DNA of 10,782 nt from Flavobacteriaceae bacterium (GTDB taxonomy: Bacteria > Bacteroidota > Bacteroidia > Flavobacteriales > Flavobacteriaceae), in the NCBI GenBank assembly GCA_030590765.1, contig JAUVCP010000037.1, positions 1-10,782 of the forward strand, in the 5' to 3' direction. Below, piece by piece: positions 1-6,452 of the stretch. The notes under the pieces are model-generated. The model saw nothing but the letters and a program-made list of their open reading frames with translations. It was not told the origin of the DNA and ran no database searches. Position 1 is the first letter of the stretch, and every line of letters begins with the position of its first letter. The position numbers and the translations under genes are program-made.

Positions 1-488
1 AACGGTTTGTTATATTTTACTAAAGCTTTTTCAAAGGCATCAAACATTTCCTGTCTTTGTTCTGGTCTGTCACGTAAGTCATCCTCTTCCCATGGCGTAT
101 CAATATAAGTAAGTAAATACAAGTTATACTGATTTTTTAAGGCTGCCTTATCTAATTCAGGATCTACGAAACCTCCATAATATTCTTCTGAATATACCTT
201 TGTTTCCAACAAATCTGTATCACAAACCAATACCTTATCCGCTTTTTTTGAAAGATTATTTTCTAATTGCATCTGTCCAATTGCAATTGGTATCAAATCA
301 TCATGTTCACAGGTTTTTCTTTCATTATTCCATTTGTTTTGTAGATAATTCCTGGCAAACTCACGAACCCATACTGTATTATAATGGCGTGCCAAAAGTT
401 TAGATATGGTAGTTTTTCCTGTTGATTCAGGTCCAAATAAAACAACCTTTATAAGGTTTGCGGGTTTTTGTTCAGGTATTTTTTCCAT
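1..488 (-). CDS. NadR-like P-loop ATPase / ribosylnicotinamide kinase (3' end beyond window)
   Basis: Reading the minus strand from the ATG at 486-488 gives 162 open residues running off the left edge, so the C-terminus is missing. A Walker A loop GPESTGKTT lies at residues 19-27. A REFAR motif and the segments CDTDLLETKVY and YIDTPWEEDDLRDRPEQR follow, which I recognise from the kinase (RNK) domain of NadR. The protein begins almost directly with the P-loop, so it lacks the HTH and NMN adenylyltransferase domains of enterobacterial NadR. The family phosphorylates nicotinamide riboside to NMN in the cytoplasm. The start lies inside pnuC in another frame, a 40-nt overlap, which suggests translational coupling. 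Following a PnuC transporter fits uptake and trapping of a vitamin. The exact substrate is inferred; another vitamin such as thiamine cannot be excluded. Confidence 0.85.
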   Translation of the reverse strand, partial: MEKIPEQKPANLIKVVLFGPESTGKTTISKLLARHYNTVWVREFARNYLQNKWNNERKTCEHDDLIPIAIGQMQLENNLSKKADKVLVCDTDLLETKVYSEEYYGGFVDPELDKAALKNQYNLYLLTYIDTPWEEDDLRDRPEQRQEMFDAFEKALVKYNKP

Positions 489-1159
489 GCTAAATATCCA
501 AATATTGCTAAAATTAAAAAGATTGTGTATTGTATGCCTGTAAAACCAAAGCCTTTTACAAAATATAAAGGTATTGAAACTATATTACCAGTAATCCATA
601 ATATCCAATTTTCTATTTTCTTATTAGCCATCAACCACATCGCACCAAAAAATATGCCTGTAGTAAATGTGTCTAAAAAAGGAGTTATTTTTCTAAAATC
701 TGATAAATTACCCGAAGTCATATTGGTATAAGCATAATCTACACTTTCACTAAAACCTAGATGATTAGGCATTACATTATAATACCTATATACAATAATT
801 ACAAAAATAGATGTGCCAATAATAATACCAGTAGTTTTTAATTTATCTTTAAAACTAGTTCTAGAAATTGAGATATGATGCTTATCATTATCAATAATTT
901 TTGACCACATATACCACCCATAAAGACTCATTAAAGTATAATAAATATTTATGATTAAATCGCCATAAAGATTCCATTGCACTAATAAATAAACATAGAT
1001 TGCGGTACTTATAATTCCTGTTGGAAAAACTAGAATGTTTTCTTTTTTAGCGTAAAAAACACTAATCACTCCAAATAAAGCGGCAATAAATTCTAATAGT
1101 ATATTTAAAGATGAAGCCGTTTTATATGGTTCTAAAAAAAAATCGATAAACTCTCCCAT
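449..1159 (-). CDS. pnuC: PnuC-family nicotinamide riboside (vitamin) transporter
   Basis: This 236-residue, strongly hydrophobic protein has about seven predicted membrane segments, near residues 15-37, 43-61, 68-86, 109-127, 163-180, 184-203 and 206-226. Two aromatic-rich repeats, one around the GWYMW motif after TM3 and one around ENWILW with GNIVSIPLYF, match the two halves of the PnuC fold. PnuC proteins carry vitamin precursors by facilitated diffusion, and phosphorylation inside the cell traps the substrate; the next gene encodes a NadR-like kinase, which supports nicotinamide riboside. PnuC relatives for thiamine (PnuT) and riboflavin exist and I cannot exclude them by eye. The ATG at 1157-1159 sits 18 nt after the GGGP synthase stop, with no Shine-Dalgarno, as is usual in Bacteroidota. 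It is probably transcribed from the promoter upstream of 2547. Confidence 0.88.
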   Translation of the reverse strand: MGEFIDFFLEPYKTASSLNILLEFIAALFGVISVFYAKKENILVFPTGIISTAIYVYLLVQWNLYGDLIINIYYTLMSLYGWYMWSKIIDNDKHHISISRTSFKDKLKTTGIIIGTSIFVIIVYRYYNVMPNHLGFSESVDYAYTNMTSGNLSDFRKITPFLDTFTTGIFFGAMWLMANKKIENWILWITGNIVSIPLYFVKGFGFTGIQYTIFLILAIFGYLAWKKYLNKNPQTL

Positions 1160-1177
1160 TGTAAAATAATTGATTTT

Positions 1178-1897
1178 TTATAATTGAAAAAGTAGACTAC
1201 TATTTTCTTCAAAACCGTTACCAATAACAACTAGGTCTGCTCCATTTTGATAGGCAAGTTCTAATTGTTTTTTCGTTCTTATTCCTCCTCCAACAATTAA
1301 CGGAATTGTTATCTCACCTTTTACATCTTTAATCACTTTTGGGTTTACGGAGTCTTTGGCTCCGCTGCCAGCTTCAAGATAAATGAGTTTATTACCTAAA
1401 TACATTCCGGCACAAGCAGTTTGTACAATTTTTTCAATGTTATTCTGAGAAATAGGCAAAGTTTCACTAACTCTTTGAACAGCAGTTTCAACACCTCCAT
1501 CAATTAAAATATAACCGGTAGAAATAATCTCAAGATCCATTTTTTGCAAAAGAGGAACTGATCGTATTTGCTGTTCTATCAAATACTCCGGATTTCTTCC
1601 CGAAAGTAGAGAAAGAAACAAAATTGCATCTGCATATTTATTGATCTGACTAAAATCTCCAGGAAATAATACCAAAGGAATATTTGTACAGGTCTTTAGT
1701 TTTTTTACGAATACCTTGGTAATTCCATTTTTCACAGTGCTACCACCAACAAATATAAAATCAACCTTTTTTGGATCAATGTTTTTTGCTGTCTGTTTAA
1801 TTTCCGTCAGTTCAAGCTTATCTGGATCTAACAACAAAGCAAGTAATTTTTTGCCTTTTTGTTTTGATGATAATATTTTAGAGTAGATTGAATTCAC
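1178..1897 (-). CDS. Geranylgeranylglyceryl/heptaprenylglyceryl phosphate synthase
   Basis: The 239-residue TIM-barrel protein belongs to the PcrB/GGGP synthase family. It condenses sn-glycerol-1-phosphate with a polyprenyl diphosphate, the first committed step of archaeal-type ether lipids. Visible motifs are LLLDPDK (residues 21-27, Mg/diphosphate site), FVGGS (49-53), LFPG (77-80), FLSLLSGRNPEYL (94-106), EAGSGA (175-180), VGGGIRT (202-208) and IGNG (225-228); the later glycine-rich loops bind the glycerol phosphate. Length is normal for the family. The start is GTG at 1895-1897, which overlaps the TGA of the upstream phosphopantetheinyl transferase as GTGA, implying coupled translation. 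Bacteroidota members are known as group II GGGP synthases. Chain length of the product (C20 versus C35) and the downstream lipid cannot be read from this window. Confidence 0.92.
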   Translation of the reverse strand: MNSIYSKILSSKQKGKKLLALLLDPDKLELTEIKQTAKNIDPKKVDFIFVGGSTVKNGITKVFVKKLKTCTNIPLVLFPGDFSQINKYADAILFLSLLSGRNPEYLIEQQIRSVPLLQKMDLEIISTGYILIDGGVETAVQRVSETLPISQNNIEKIVQTACAGMYLGNKLIYLEAGSGAKDSVNPKVIKDVKGEITIPLIVGGGIRTKKQLELAYQNGADLVVIGNGFEENSSLLFQL

Positions 1898-2547
1898 TTT
1901 ATACTTTTTACCTTTAATTTTTTACTTGAAATTGCATAAACCATGGTGAAACCTTCGTCAAAAAAGGTAAACCATATATCATATTCTTTTTTCCAGTCAT
2001 CAAAATTCACCCTGCCACTTGTTCTATTATCGGCAAATAAAAATGGATCAATTGCAATATGGTTATGAAAACTTAAACCTCCGTAAGGATAAGTTTTATA
2101 CATAGCCTCTTTTGCTCCCCAGATTACTGTCAATTGCTTTACCATATCTTCTTTTGATAAAGAATCTACTCTGGTATTTACAAATCGGTCGTAAATTCTA
2201 ATAATCTTATCTCTGTTCATTTCAACGTCAACCCCAACTTCAATATTACTGATAATAATTGCTGAAAACTGATAGGAATGCGTTATAGAAATATGTTTAC
2301 CATCTTTTAGTAAAGGTTTTCCATATTCATTATAATACAAATCAAAGTCTGTGTACCCTGCTAATTTCAACAAATATCGAACACTCAAAAATCCTCGTTG
2401 ATGCAATTCAGATTTCATTCCGCTTAAGCGCTTTTTACTTCTGTCATTTAACACCATATTGTCCATCAATTCGTCATAGGATTCGTCTATTTTCCAAACA
2501 AATATCCTGGTAAATTTATTGTGTTGGATGGTTTTAAATAGCGGCAT
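1894..2547 (-). CDS. 4'-phosphopantetheinyl transferase (Sfp superfamily)
   Basis: The 217-residue protein carries the signatures of Sfp-type phosphopantetheinyl transferases: YGKPLL (residues 75-80), ISITHS (86-91), GVDVE with the Mg-binding Asp107 and Glu109, and WGAKEAMYK (143-151), the WxxKEA motif. These enzymes move the phosphopantetheine arm of CoA to a serine of acyl, peptidyl or aryl carrier proteins. No polyketide or peptide synthase lies nearby, so it may be the housekeeping enzyme for the fatty-acid carrier protein; that is inference, and an AcpS elsewhere would change it. It is the first gene of a minus-strand set and shares a 54-bp divergent gap with ahcY, where a match to the Bacteroidota -7 box lies upstream. 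Its lysine-rich C-terminal tail ([11 protein letters not shown]) extends past the core fold. Confidence 0.92.
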   Translation of the reverse strand: MPLFKTIQHNKFTRIFVWKIDESYDELMDNMVLNDRSKKRLSGMKSELHQRGFLSVRYLLKLAGYTDFDLYYNEYGKPLLKDGKHISITHSYQFSAIIISNIEVGVDVEMNRDKIIRIYDRFVNTRVDSLSKEDMVKQLTVIWGAKEAMYKTYPYGGLSFHNHIAIDPFLFADNRTSGRVNFDDWKKEYDIWFTFFDEGFTMVYAISSKKLKVKSIK

Positions 2548-2567
2548 TATATTTCAATTGTATTTTG

Positions 2568-2575
2568 TATTTTTG
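2568..2575 (+). promoter_or_regulatory. Putative ahcY promoter, -7 box TATTTTTG
   Basis: TATTTTTG is an exact match to the Bacteroidota -7 consensus TAnnTTTG, placed 26 bases before the ahcY ATG. Transcription would begin near 2580-2582, leaving a leader of about 20 nt, too short for a riboswitch. No clear TTG -33 element is seen at the expected spacing; that region falls on the start codon of the divergent transferase gene. Confidence 0.5.
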
Positions 2576-2587
2576 CAAATTCAAAAG

Positions 2588-2595
2588 CAAATATA
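2588..2595 (-). promoter_or_regulatory. Putative promoter of the PPTase-GGGPS-pnuC-kinase set, -7 box TATATTTG
   Basis: On the minus strand TATATTTG exactly matches TAnnTTTG. A TTG lies 22 nt upstream of it, inside the ahcY coding start, and could serve as the -33 element. Transcription would begin near 2580, about 33 nt before the transferase ATG. The box faces the ahcY -7 box, so the two promoters point at each other across 12 bp. Confidence 0.5.
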
Positions 2596-2601
2596 AATAA
2601 T

Positions 2602-3918
2602 ATGAGTACAGAAACATCAACTTACGTTAAATATAAAGTAAAGGACATCAATTTAGCTGATTGGGGTAGAAAAGAAATTCATTTAGCTGAAGCTGAAATG
2701 CCAGGATTAATGAGTTTAAGAGAAGAATATAAAGATGAGCAACCTTTAAAAGGAGCGCGAATTGCCGGTTGTTTACACATGACCATACAAACTGCGGTTT
2801 TGATTGAAACTTTGGTTGAACTTGGAGCAGAAGTTACCTGGAGCTCATGTAATATATTTTCAACACAAGATCAGGCGGCGGCGGCCATTGCTGCTGCAGG
2901 AATTTCTGTGTATGCATGGAAAGGAATGAATGAAGAGGAGTTTGACTGGTGTATAGAACAAACCTTATTTTTTGGTGAAGACAAAAAACCATTGAATCTA
3001 ATTTTGGATGACGGAGGAGATCTGACCAATATGGTTTTAGATAAATATCAGGAATTGATAGGAGGAATTAATGGTATTTCAGAAGAAACTACTACAGGTG
3101 TTCATCGTTTATATGACAGGATGAAATCTGACACATTACCTTTACCCGTGATCAATGTAAATGATTCAGTTACCAAATCAAAATTTGATAATAAATATGG
3201 TTGCCGAGAAAGTGCTGTTGATGCAATTCGTCGTGCAACAGATATCATGCTTGCCGGAAAAGTTGTTGTTGTTGCAGGCTATGGTGATGTAGGTAAAGGT
3301 ACTGCGGCTTCATTTAAAGGTACTGGTGCAAGAGTAATTGTTACTGAGATCGATCCAATTTGTGCCTTACAGGCTGCCATGGAAGGTTTTGAAGTAAAGA
3401 AAATGGATAATGTTATCGCTAAAGCGGATATTGTTATTACTACAACAGGTAATAAAGATATTATACAGGAAAGACATTTTAGAGCTTTAAAAGACAAAGC
3501 CATTGTTTGTAATATTGGACATTTTGACAATGAAATTGATATTGCCTGGCTGAATGAGAATTATGGTGATACCAAAAATGAAATTAAACCTCAGGTAGAT
3601 ATGTATACTATTGAGGGTAAAGAAATTATTTTACTGGCAGAAGGTAGATTGGTTAATTTGGGTTGTGCTACAGGTCATCCAAGTTTTGTAATGAGTAACT
3701 CATTTACCAACCAGACTTTGGCTCAGTTAGAATTGTGGAATCATCCGGAACGATATGAAAATAAAGTCTATATGCTACCTAAGCATTTAGATGAAAAAGT
3801 AGCAAGATTACACTTGGAAAAAATTGGAGTTGAATTAGATGAACTAAGACCAGATCAGGCAAAATATATTGGTGTAGAGGTTGAAGGACCTTATAAACCT
3901 GAATATTACAGATATTAA
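2602..3918 (+). CDS. ahcY: Adenosylhomocysteinase (S-adenosyl-L-homocysteine hydrolase)
   Basis: The 438-residue cytoplasmic enzyme reversibly hydrolyses S-adenosylhomocysteine to adenosine and homocysteine, relieving product inhibition of methyltransferases. Family hallmarks in order are [12 protein letters not shown] (around residue 56, including His59), the [14 protein letters not shown] segment, [28 protein letters not shown] (Lys192 region, catalytic), the NAD-binding loop GYGDVGKG (226-233), [28 protein letters not shown], and the C-terminal KPEYYRY, whose Lys/Tyr reach into the neighbouring subunit's NAD site in the tetrameric family. The length is near that of typical eukaryotic-like members, and no residue appears missing. 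The start is fixed by a short leader behind a -7 box. A UspA-like gene follows after 36 bp with no terminator between, so the two may share a transcript. Confidence 0.97.
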   Translation: MSTETSTYVKYKVKDINLADWGRKEIHLAEAEMPGLMSLREEYKDEQPLKGARIAGCLHMTIQTAVLIETLVELGAEVTWSSCNIFSTQDQAAAAIAAAGISVYAWKGMNEEEFDWCIEQTLFFGEDKKPLNLILDDGGDLTNMVLDKYQELIGGINGISEETTTGVHRLYDRMKSDTLPLPVINVNDSVTKSKFDNKYGCRESAVDAIRRATDIMLAGKVVVVAGYGDVGKGTAASFKGTGARVIVTEIDPICALQAAMEGFEVKKMDNVIAKADIVITTTGNKDIIQERHFRALKDKAIVCNIGHFDNEIDIAWLNENYGDTKNEIKPQVDMYTIEGKEIILLAEGRLVNLGCATGHPSFVMSNSFTNQTLAQLELWNHPERYENKVYMLPKHLDEKVARLHLEKIGVELDELRPDQAKYIGVEVEGPYKPEYYRY

Positions 3919-3932
3919 TTTTCTTTAAATTT

Positions 3933-3954
3933 AACTTTATAAAAACTTTATAAA
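3933..3954 (+). repeat. Exact 11-bp tandem repeat abutting the usp start codon
   Basis: AACTTTATAAA occurs twice back to back (3933-3943 and 3944-3954), and the ATG of the UspA-like gene follows immediately. It fills most of the 36-bp gap after ahcY. It may simply be a slippage duplication in an A/T-rich translation-initiation region; it could also alter leader structure. No regulatory role is shown. Confidence 0.8.
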
Positions 3955-4752
3955 ATGGAAAATATATTAGTCCCCGTTAGTCCTAATGAAAATGCAAAAA
4001 ACACATTACAATATGCCATTGATTTTGCTTCCTATTTAGATGCAAATATTTTCTTAGTAAACATTTTTAGTAGCACAAAAATTTCAGGTTCATTTGTTAA
4101 AATAGATGAAATTTTTGAGCGTAAGAGCAAGAATTTTTTAGGTGATCTTATAAAAAGTGTTGATAAAAAAGGAGTTGTTATTAGAAAAGTATCATTTAAA
4201 AGTTATGACACTTTTGATAGTATCAATGATTTTTGTAGTTTGAATGCTGTTGATTTGATTATAACTTCAGCTAAGAATGACCATTCTAGCAAGAATGTGT
4301 TTTTAGGAAAGGTAACGGGAAAGATGGTTAAAGATTTGCTTACGCCTGTTCTTATTGTTCCGTCTACAGCAAGTTTCAGACCGATCAAGAAAGTATTATT
4401 AGCTATTAAACGAGGAAAGATCAAATCAGAAAAAACACTAGATATTTTGTTAAAGATTAAAAATAATTTTAAAGCAGATATCAATTTGATTCAGGTTAAA
4501 ACACCAAAAATGGAGGATAGCAAACTAAAATTGAATTCAGCTCTGAAATCAATGATCAATAATGCTTCACTAACTGAAAATGCAACAGTTTTTCAGGGTG
4601 TTTTAGAATTTATTAGGGTGGAAGATCCGGATATTATATGTGTAATAAGAAGAAAAAGAGGATTCTTTAAAAAATTATGGGAAGACGATAAAGTTAAAAA
4701 AATTGACTTTGAAAGTAAAATTCCCTTGCTAGTTTTAAAAGGAAAGCCTTAA
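3955..4752 (+). CDS. Tandem-domain universal stress protein (UspA-like)
   Basis: The 265-residue protein fits two UspA-like alpha/beta units. The first spans about residues 1-138 and has the usual opening strand (NILVPVSPNENAKNTLQYAI), a VDLIITSA strand, and the end of the nucleotide loop at FLGKVTGKMVKDLLTPVLIV. The second begins near residue 142 (KKVLLAIKRGK) and ends with KIPLLVLKG. The canonical G-x2-G-x9-G-S/T ATP loop is incomplete in the first unit, since the leading glycines are replaced by a KNDHSSKN stretch, and it is not recognisable in the second, which is lysine-rich (RRKRGFFKKLW). ATP binding is therefore doubtful. Tandem Usp proteins of this size are common in Bacteroidota; their partners are mostly unknown. 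No signal peptide or membrane span is seen. It lies 36 bp after ahcY and 15 bp before a tRNA gene. Confidence 0.85.
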   Translation: MENILVPVSPNENAKNTLQYAIDFASYLDANIFLVNIFSSTKISGSFVKIDEIFERKSKNFLGDLIKSVDKKGVVIRKVSFKSYDTFDSINDFCSLNAVDLIITSAKNDHSSKNVFLGKVTGKMVKDLLTPVLIVPSTASFRPIKKVLLAIKRGKIKSEKTLDILLKIKNNFKADINLIQVKTPKMEDSKLKLNSALKSMINNASLTENATVFQGVLEFIRVEDPDIICVIRRKRGFFKKLWEDDKVKKIDFESKIPLLVLKGKP

Positions 4753-4756
4753 TTTG
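4726..4756 (+). promoter_or_regulatory. Candidate promoter for tRNA-Ala inside the usp 3' end
   Basis: A TTG at 4726-4728 and TTAATTTG at 4749-4756 (seven of eight positions of TAnnTTTG) are 20 nt apart. Transcription would start near 4763, about five bases before the mature tRNA. The -7 box overlaps the usp stop codon. Alternatively the tRNA is cut from the usp read-through transcript. Confidence 0.35.
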
Positions 4757-4767
4757 TAGAATGATTT

Positions 4768-4841
4768 GGGGTTATAGCTCAGTTGGCTAGAGTGCTTGAC
4801 TGGCAGTCAAGAGGTCCGGGGTTCGAATCCCCGTAGCTCCA
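4768..4841 (+). tRNA. tRNA-Ala (anticodon GGC)
   Basis: The 74-nt sequence folds into a full cloverleaf: a 7-bp acceptor stem (GGGGTTA with TAGCTCC), a D-arm (GCTC with GAGT), an anticodon stem CTTGA/TCAAG around loop CTGGCAG (anticodon GGC), a variable loop AGGTC, and a T-arm CGGGG/CCCCG with loop TTCGAAT. The third acceptor pair is G3:U70, the main identity element for alanyl-tRNA synthetase, and the discriminator is A73. The genome does not encode CCA (CTT follows), so CCA must be added by nucleotidyltransferase. The gene lies 15 bp after the usp stop and just before a terminator. Confidence 0.97.
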
Positions 4842-4851
4842 CTTGATAATC

Positions 4852-4896
4852 AAAGAGTTAGATAATTAATTTTATCTGACTCTTTTTTATTTTTTT
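4852..4896 (+). terminator. Rho-independent terminator after tRNA-Ala
   Basis: Arms AAAGAGTTAGATAA (4852-4865) and TTATCTGACTCTTT (4872-4885) form a 14-bp stem with one T-G wobble around a TTAATT loop, followed by a T-rich tract to 4896. The tract lies on the plus strand, so it ends the ahcY/usp/tRNA side. On the minus strand the U-run is poor, so it would serve the convergent gntP transcript only weakly. Confidence 0.88.
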
Positions 4897-4944
4897 GTGC
4901 GATTTGCAAATGTTACACTAGATGGAATTCTTCTAATAAGTTGC

Positions 4945-6270
4945 CTAAGTTAAAAACAACCAGCCGATAAGCATCACCATTAATATCCCTGTAAGTCCTT
5001 GAAACAATGTTGAAACCGTTTGGCTTTTTAAAGCAGTAGCAGTATCCATTTCTGTAAATTGTGCTACTACCCAAAAAAAACTATCATTCAAATGAGATAC
5101 CGTCATTGCTCCGGCTCCTATGGAAAGAACGGTTAATGCACGACCAAGATCTGAATCTAAACCAAAGGATGATAATATAGGAGCTATTATAGCTGCTGTA
5201 GTAATTATAGATACCGTTGATGATCCTTGAGCTGATTTTAAAATTGCTGCAATTAAAAAAGGTAAAAACAAACCTAAATTATAACCGGAAAAAGCATCTC
5301 CAATGATATCTCCAATTCCTGTGGCACGTAAGATAGCCCCAAATGCACCTCCGGCTCCTGTGATCAAAATTATGATACCGGCTTCTTTTAATCCACTGGA
5401 AACCCAATTAAAATGGGTCTCTTTTACATTTCTACCTTTTAACTTGAAAGACAGGAATACACCTATGAATAATGCTATGATCGGATTACCTATAAAATTA
5501 ATAAAACCTGTGAATGAGTTCTCCCCAAAAGGATGAGTAGGATATCCTGCTATCGATTTTAGAGCAATAAGAATTATAGGAATCAATATAGGAGCAAATG
5601 CCAAAGATGTTCTTGGAAGTATTTCTGGTTCTTTTACATCAGTTTCAATATCTAATTCTTTATATTTTATTTTTCTGCCAATATATTTTGCCCAGGCCAA
5701 ACCAACTAGTGATACTGGAATTGCAACTAATATCCCCAGCATTATTACCAATCCCAGATCAGCATCTAAAGCGGCTGTTGCAGCCAAAGGACCAGGGGTA
5801 GGGGGAACAAAAACATGGGTCACATATAGTCCGGCTGCCAATGACACTCCTAAAACAACCAATGGAATCTTGGTTGATTTACTGATCGCTTTATTCAATG
5901 GCGATAGAATTATAAATCCTGAGTCACAATAAACTGGTATAGAAACAAAAAATCCGGTAATATTCATTGCCAATGCCGATCTCTTTTTACCAATGATTCC
6001 TAAAATCCATTTTGCAAGAGTTTTCGCACCTCCGCTTTTTTCAAGATAAGCACCTATTATTGTTCCAAATGCTATAATAATACCAATACTACCAAGTGTT
6101 TTACCAAATCCTTTCATTAATGTGCTGGTAACTTCTGATTCATTCAATCCACCTACAAATCCCATGACAATTGCAGATAATAATAAAGACAGAAAGGGGT
6201 GGAAGTTAAATTTTGAAGCAGCGATTACCATAAGAATCACTACAATGATCAGTGCAATTATTATTTCCAT
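4945..6270 (-). CDS. gntP: GntP-family gluconate:H+ symporter
   Basis: The 441-residue inner-membrane protein is hydrophobic throughout, with roughly 12 or more predicted helices and little soluble sequence apart from a charged loop (KYKELDIETDVKEPEILPR) in the middle. Family landmarks are PVYCDSGFIILSPL, FVPPTPGPLAATAAL, GAGGAFGAILRATGIG, KSAQGSSTVSIITTAA and the late HLNDSFFW (from residue 393). GntP proteins import gluconate or related sugar acids with protons. No gluconate kinase, dehydratase or regulator accompanies it here, so gluconate itself is unproven; other members take up fructuronate, idonate or glycerate. The ATG at 6268-6270 follows an A-rich leader (AAAGAGAATAAA), and the stop is TAG. 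It is probably a single-gene unit with its own promoter near 6405 and converges with the tRNA-Ala terminator. Confidence 0.92.
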   Translation of the reverse strand: MEIIIALIIVVILMVIAASKFNFHPFLSLLLSAIVMGFVGGLNESEVTSTLMKGFGKTLGSIGIIIAFGTIIGAYLEKSGGAKTLAKWILGIIGKKRSALAMNITGFFVSIPVYCDSGFIILSPLNKAISKSTKIPLVVLGVSLAAGLYVTHVFVPPTPGPLAATAALDADLGLVIMLGILVAIPVSLVGLAWAKYIGRKIKYKELDIETDVKEPEILPRTSLAFAPILIPIILIALKSIAGYPTHPFGENSFTGFINFIGNPIIALFIGVFLSFKLKGRNVKETHFNWVSSGLKEAGIIILITGAGGAFGAILRATGIGDIIGDAFSGYNLGLFLPFLIAAILKSAQGSSTVSIITTAAIIAPILSSFGLDSDLGRALTVLSIGAGAMTVSHLNDSFFWVVAQFTEMDTATALKSQTVSTLFQGLTGILMVMLIGWLFLT

Positions 6271-6404
6271 TTTATTCTCTTTAAGATCATTTGAAACTTA
6301 GGTTTTATGACCAAAACAATATATACAATAGAAGAATTATTAAACAGGTAGCAACAAAAGAAAGGTTTGTATTTTTAGTATGACAAGCAAACATTTTTAA
6401 AATG

Positions 6405-6412
6405 CAAAACTA
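6405..6412 (-). promoter_or_regulatory. Putative gntP promoter, -7 box TAGTTTTG
   Basis: The minus strand reads TAGTTTTG, an exact TAnnTTTG match, in the 182-bp gap between accD and gntP. Only a weak TTTA lies at -33 spacing, overlapping a small palindrome (6428-6442). Transcription would begin near 6398, giving a leader of about 125 nt. In the rest of the gap I see no ORF or convincing structured RNA. Confidence 0.4.
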
Positions 6413-6427
6413 CTTATGAAACAAGCT

Positions 6428-6442
6428 CTTTAAATATTAAAG
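6428..6442. repeat. Perfect palindrome CTTTAA-ATA-TTAAAG
   Basis: Six-base arms CTTTAA and TTAAAG surround ATA, about 11 bases after the accD stop and just upstream of the putative gntP -7 box. The position suits a regulator site at the -33 region of gntP. An A/T-only core makes chance a real alternative. The hairpin has no U-run and is too weak for a terminator of accD. Confidence 0.3.
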
Positions 6443-6452
6443 ATGAATCTTC

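Noticed and set aside
200..403. Plus-strand ORF of 67 codons
   Set aside because: It lies antisense to the NadR-like kinase, which has clear motifs; the plus-strand product resembles nothing and is an antisense shadow.
2548..2601. SAH or SAM riboswitch upstream of ahcY
   Set aside because: The whole gap is 54 bp and the predicted leader about 20 nt, with no stable stem; too short for known SAH or SAM aptamers.
4897..4944. Separate terminator for gntP on the minus strand
   Set aside because: I found no stem followed by a U-run in this direction; the 4852-4896 hairpin has its T tract on the other strand.
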